Assembly (NCBI GenBank): GCA_002336115.1
Contig: DDEN01000061.1
Location: forward strand, 208,138 to 272,137
Length of the DNA: 64,000 nt
Direction: 5' to 3'
Source: Chitinophagaceae bacterium UBA1953
GTDB taxonomy: Bacteria; Bacteroidota; Bacteroidia; Chitinophagales; Chitinophagaceae
The position numbers and the translations under genes were made by a program. Positions 63,273 to 64,000 of the stretch are shown piece by piece. The notes beneath the pieces are model-generated. The model searched no databases, was not told the DNA's origin, and worked only from the letters and a program-made list of their open reading frames with translations. Positions within the stretch are counted from its first letter, which is position 1. Every line of letters starts with the position of its first letter.

Positions 63273-63280
63273 TACTTTTG
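63273..63280 (+). promoter_or_regulatory. TAnnTTTG promoter box ahead of ywbE
   Basis: TACTTTTG matches the consensus, 23 bases before the ATG at 63304. Confidence 0.55.
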
Positions 63281-63303
63281 CGCTTAATATTTAACCAAAC
63301 CAA

Positions 63304-63507
63304 ATGGACGGAACCATCAGAGCAGATATAAAACCCGGCATGGAGGTTTTGATTGTGCTGAAAAAAGATCAGCGAAGCGGAATACTTACAAGAGGTATTG
63401 TAAAAGATCTGCTCACCAGTGCCCCGAAACATCACCGTGGAATTAAAGTAAGGTTGGATGACGGTCAGATTGGCCGGGTACAGCAGATATTGACGTACGT
63501 GGAGTAA
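63304..63507 (+). CDS. ywbE: YwbE family protein (DUF2196)
   Basis: 67 residues, full family length. The pattern IKPGMEVLIVLKKDQRSGILTRGIVKDLLTSAPKHHRGIKVRLDDGQIGRVQQI is the DUF2196 signature, an SH3-like beta-barrel fold. It is widely conserved and uncharacterised. Confidence 0.9.
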   Translation: MDGTIRADIKPGMEVLIVLKKDQRSGILTRGIVKDLLTSAPKHHRGIKVRLDDGQIGRVQQILTYVE

Positions 63508-63600
63508 GCTGCCATGGAAAACATTGGCCCGGTAATTTTTATGTTTGTTCGTTTTTTTGTATTCTTATCCCTCAACAATTCATAGCCAAAATTCGTTTTT

Positions 63601-64000
63601 ATGACGGGCAACAACGTATCGTTACACAGGGTACTCAAAACTTCACCGGAAAAAATTTACCGTGCATTTACTGAAGCCGATGCTATTGCATACTGGTTAC
63701 CGCCACATGGTTTTTTGTGTACTGTACACGAAATGAATGTAACAGAAGGTGGAATGTTCAGAATGTCATTCCGTAATTTTTCAACCGGCAACGGTCACTC
63801 ATTTGGCGGAATCTATCTGGAAGTAAAACCCAATGAATTATTAAAATACTCCGACAGGTTTGATGATCCTGCCCTGCCCGGTGAAATGACCACAACTATT
63901 GAACTGAAAAAAGTTTCAGCAGGCACCGAAATAACCATTTTTCAGCAGGATATTCCTTCTGTAATCCCAGTCGATCTGTGCTACCTCGGCTGGCAGGAGT
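63601..64000 (+). CDS. AHSA1/SRPBCC-domain protein (3' end cut by window)
   Basis: 133 codons seen. It starts MTGNNVSLHRVLKTSPEKIYRAFTEADAIAYWLPPHGF, typical of the START-like AHSA1 fold (Hsp90-activator-related or small-molecule binding). The stop is beyond the window. No close neighbour informs its role. Confidence 0.82.
   Translation, partial: MTGNNVSLHRVLKTSPEKIYRAFTEADAIAYWLPPHGFLCTVHEMNVTEGGMFRMSFRNFSTGNGHSFGGIYLEVKPNELLKYSDRFDDPALPGEMTTTIELKKVSAGTEITIFQQDIPSVIPVDLCYLGWQE

Larger units (their letters stand above)
62573..63303. other. 731-base region without a clear gene
   Basis: A frame at 62968-63294 has no gene-like features. The region has a partly paired GC-rich segment at 62821-62880 (GGCT/AGCC with CCAC/GTGG, or CTCCC with GGGAG), the dispersed CTTTGCGCCTCTGTGG motif (63224-63239) and the ywbE promoter (63273-63280). 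Confidence 0.5.

Noticed and set aside
62968..63294. A 108-codon frame in the gap before ywbE
   Set aside because: Its last part is made by the dispersed intergenic motif and it overlaps the ywbE promoter; no family pattern.

Overview
The window looks like a chromosome segment from a Bacteroidota bacterium, most likely of the Chitinophagaceae type. The reasons are SusC/SusD outer-membrane pairs, TAnnTTTG-type promoters close to start codons, few Shine-Dalgarno sites, DUF5009, DUF4434 and DUF5018 proteins, and the arg gene order. No rRNA, prophage or CRISPR array is visible. Two tRNA genes are present: Lys (CTT) and Gln (CTG).

Layout. (1) 1-3036 is the 3' part of an Ech-like group 4 [NiFe] hydrogenase operon (end of a membrane subunit, then echC, D, E and F homologues) plus a first hypA. 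(2) 3041-3589 is a TlpA-like thioredoxin. (3) 3776-13712 is an arginine biosynthesis operon: a GNAT acyltransferase, argG, argC, argD, a succinyl-ornithine-type argF', argB, argE and argH. Two four-helix-bundle genes and a DUF559 gene sit between the arg genes, and the junctions carry inverted repeats. A possible Arg-rich leader ORF precedes the operon. (4) 13776-16490 holds a plug-only TonB protein, a small basic protein, a VOC pseudogene, a GNAT and the two tRNAs. (5) 16585-35241 is an amino-sugar utilisation locus: ROK regulator, AGE epimerase, SusC/D, surface lipoproteins, a GHL10-like glycosidase, a NagX-like acyltransferase, an SGNH esterase, DUF4434, an MFS transporter and a NagB-PIG-L fusion.

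(6) 35422-36253 holds a small membrane protein and a yjdJ-yjdI pair. (7) 36346-50651 is a complete second hydrogenase system. The structural genes (small subunit, large subunit, cytochrome b, protease) are on the minus strand. Divergently transcribed is a maturation operon: a HupE-like mini-protein, hypA, B, F, C and D, a TonB receptor, a VWA protein and hypE. The small subunit has the six-cysteine proximal-cluster pattern of oxygen-tolerant group 1 enzymes. (8) 50718-52970 is an AT-rich stretch with an unknown winged-helix-like gene and a REP-associated transposase flanked by REP hairpins with compensating stem changes. (9) 53048-56700 is etfB-etfA-acyl-CoA dehydrogenase. (10) 56911-64000 holds assorted genes: HD hydrolase, YitT transporter, WG-repeat protein, YwbE and a partial AHSA1 protein.

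How it fits together: the cell appears able to use H2 through an O2-tolerant membrane-bound uptake hydrogenase feeding quinones, and also has an ion-translocating ferredoxin-type hydrogenase. The two would share HypB-F but have separate HypA nickel chaperones. The arginine pathway appears to be the linear N-succinyl/N-acetyl route (argE present, argJ not seen). The sugar locus would import HexNAc-containing glycans and convert ManNAc or GlcNAc to fructose-6-phosphate. The most unusual feature is the arginine operon, whose intergenic spacers look like repeated landing sites for small mobile genes, some empty and some occupied.
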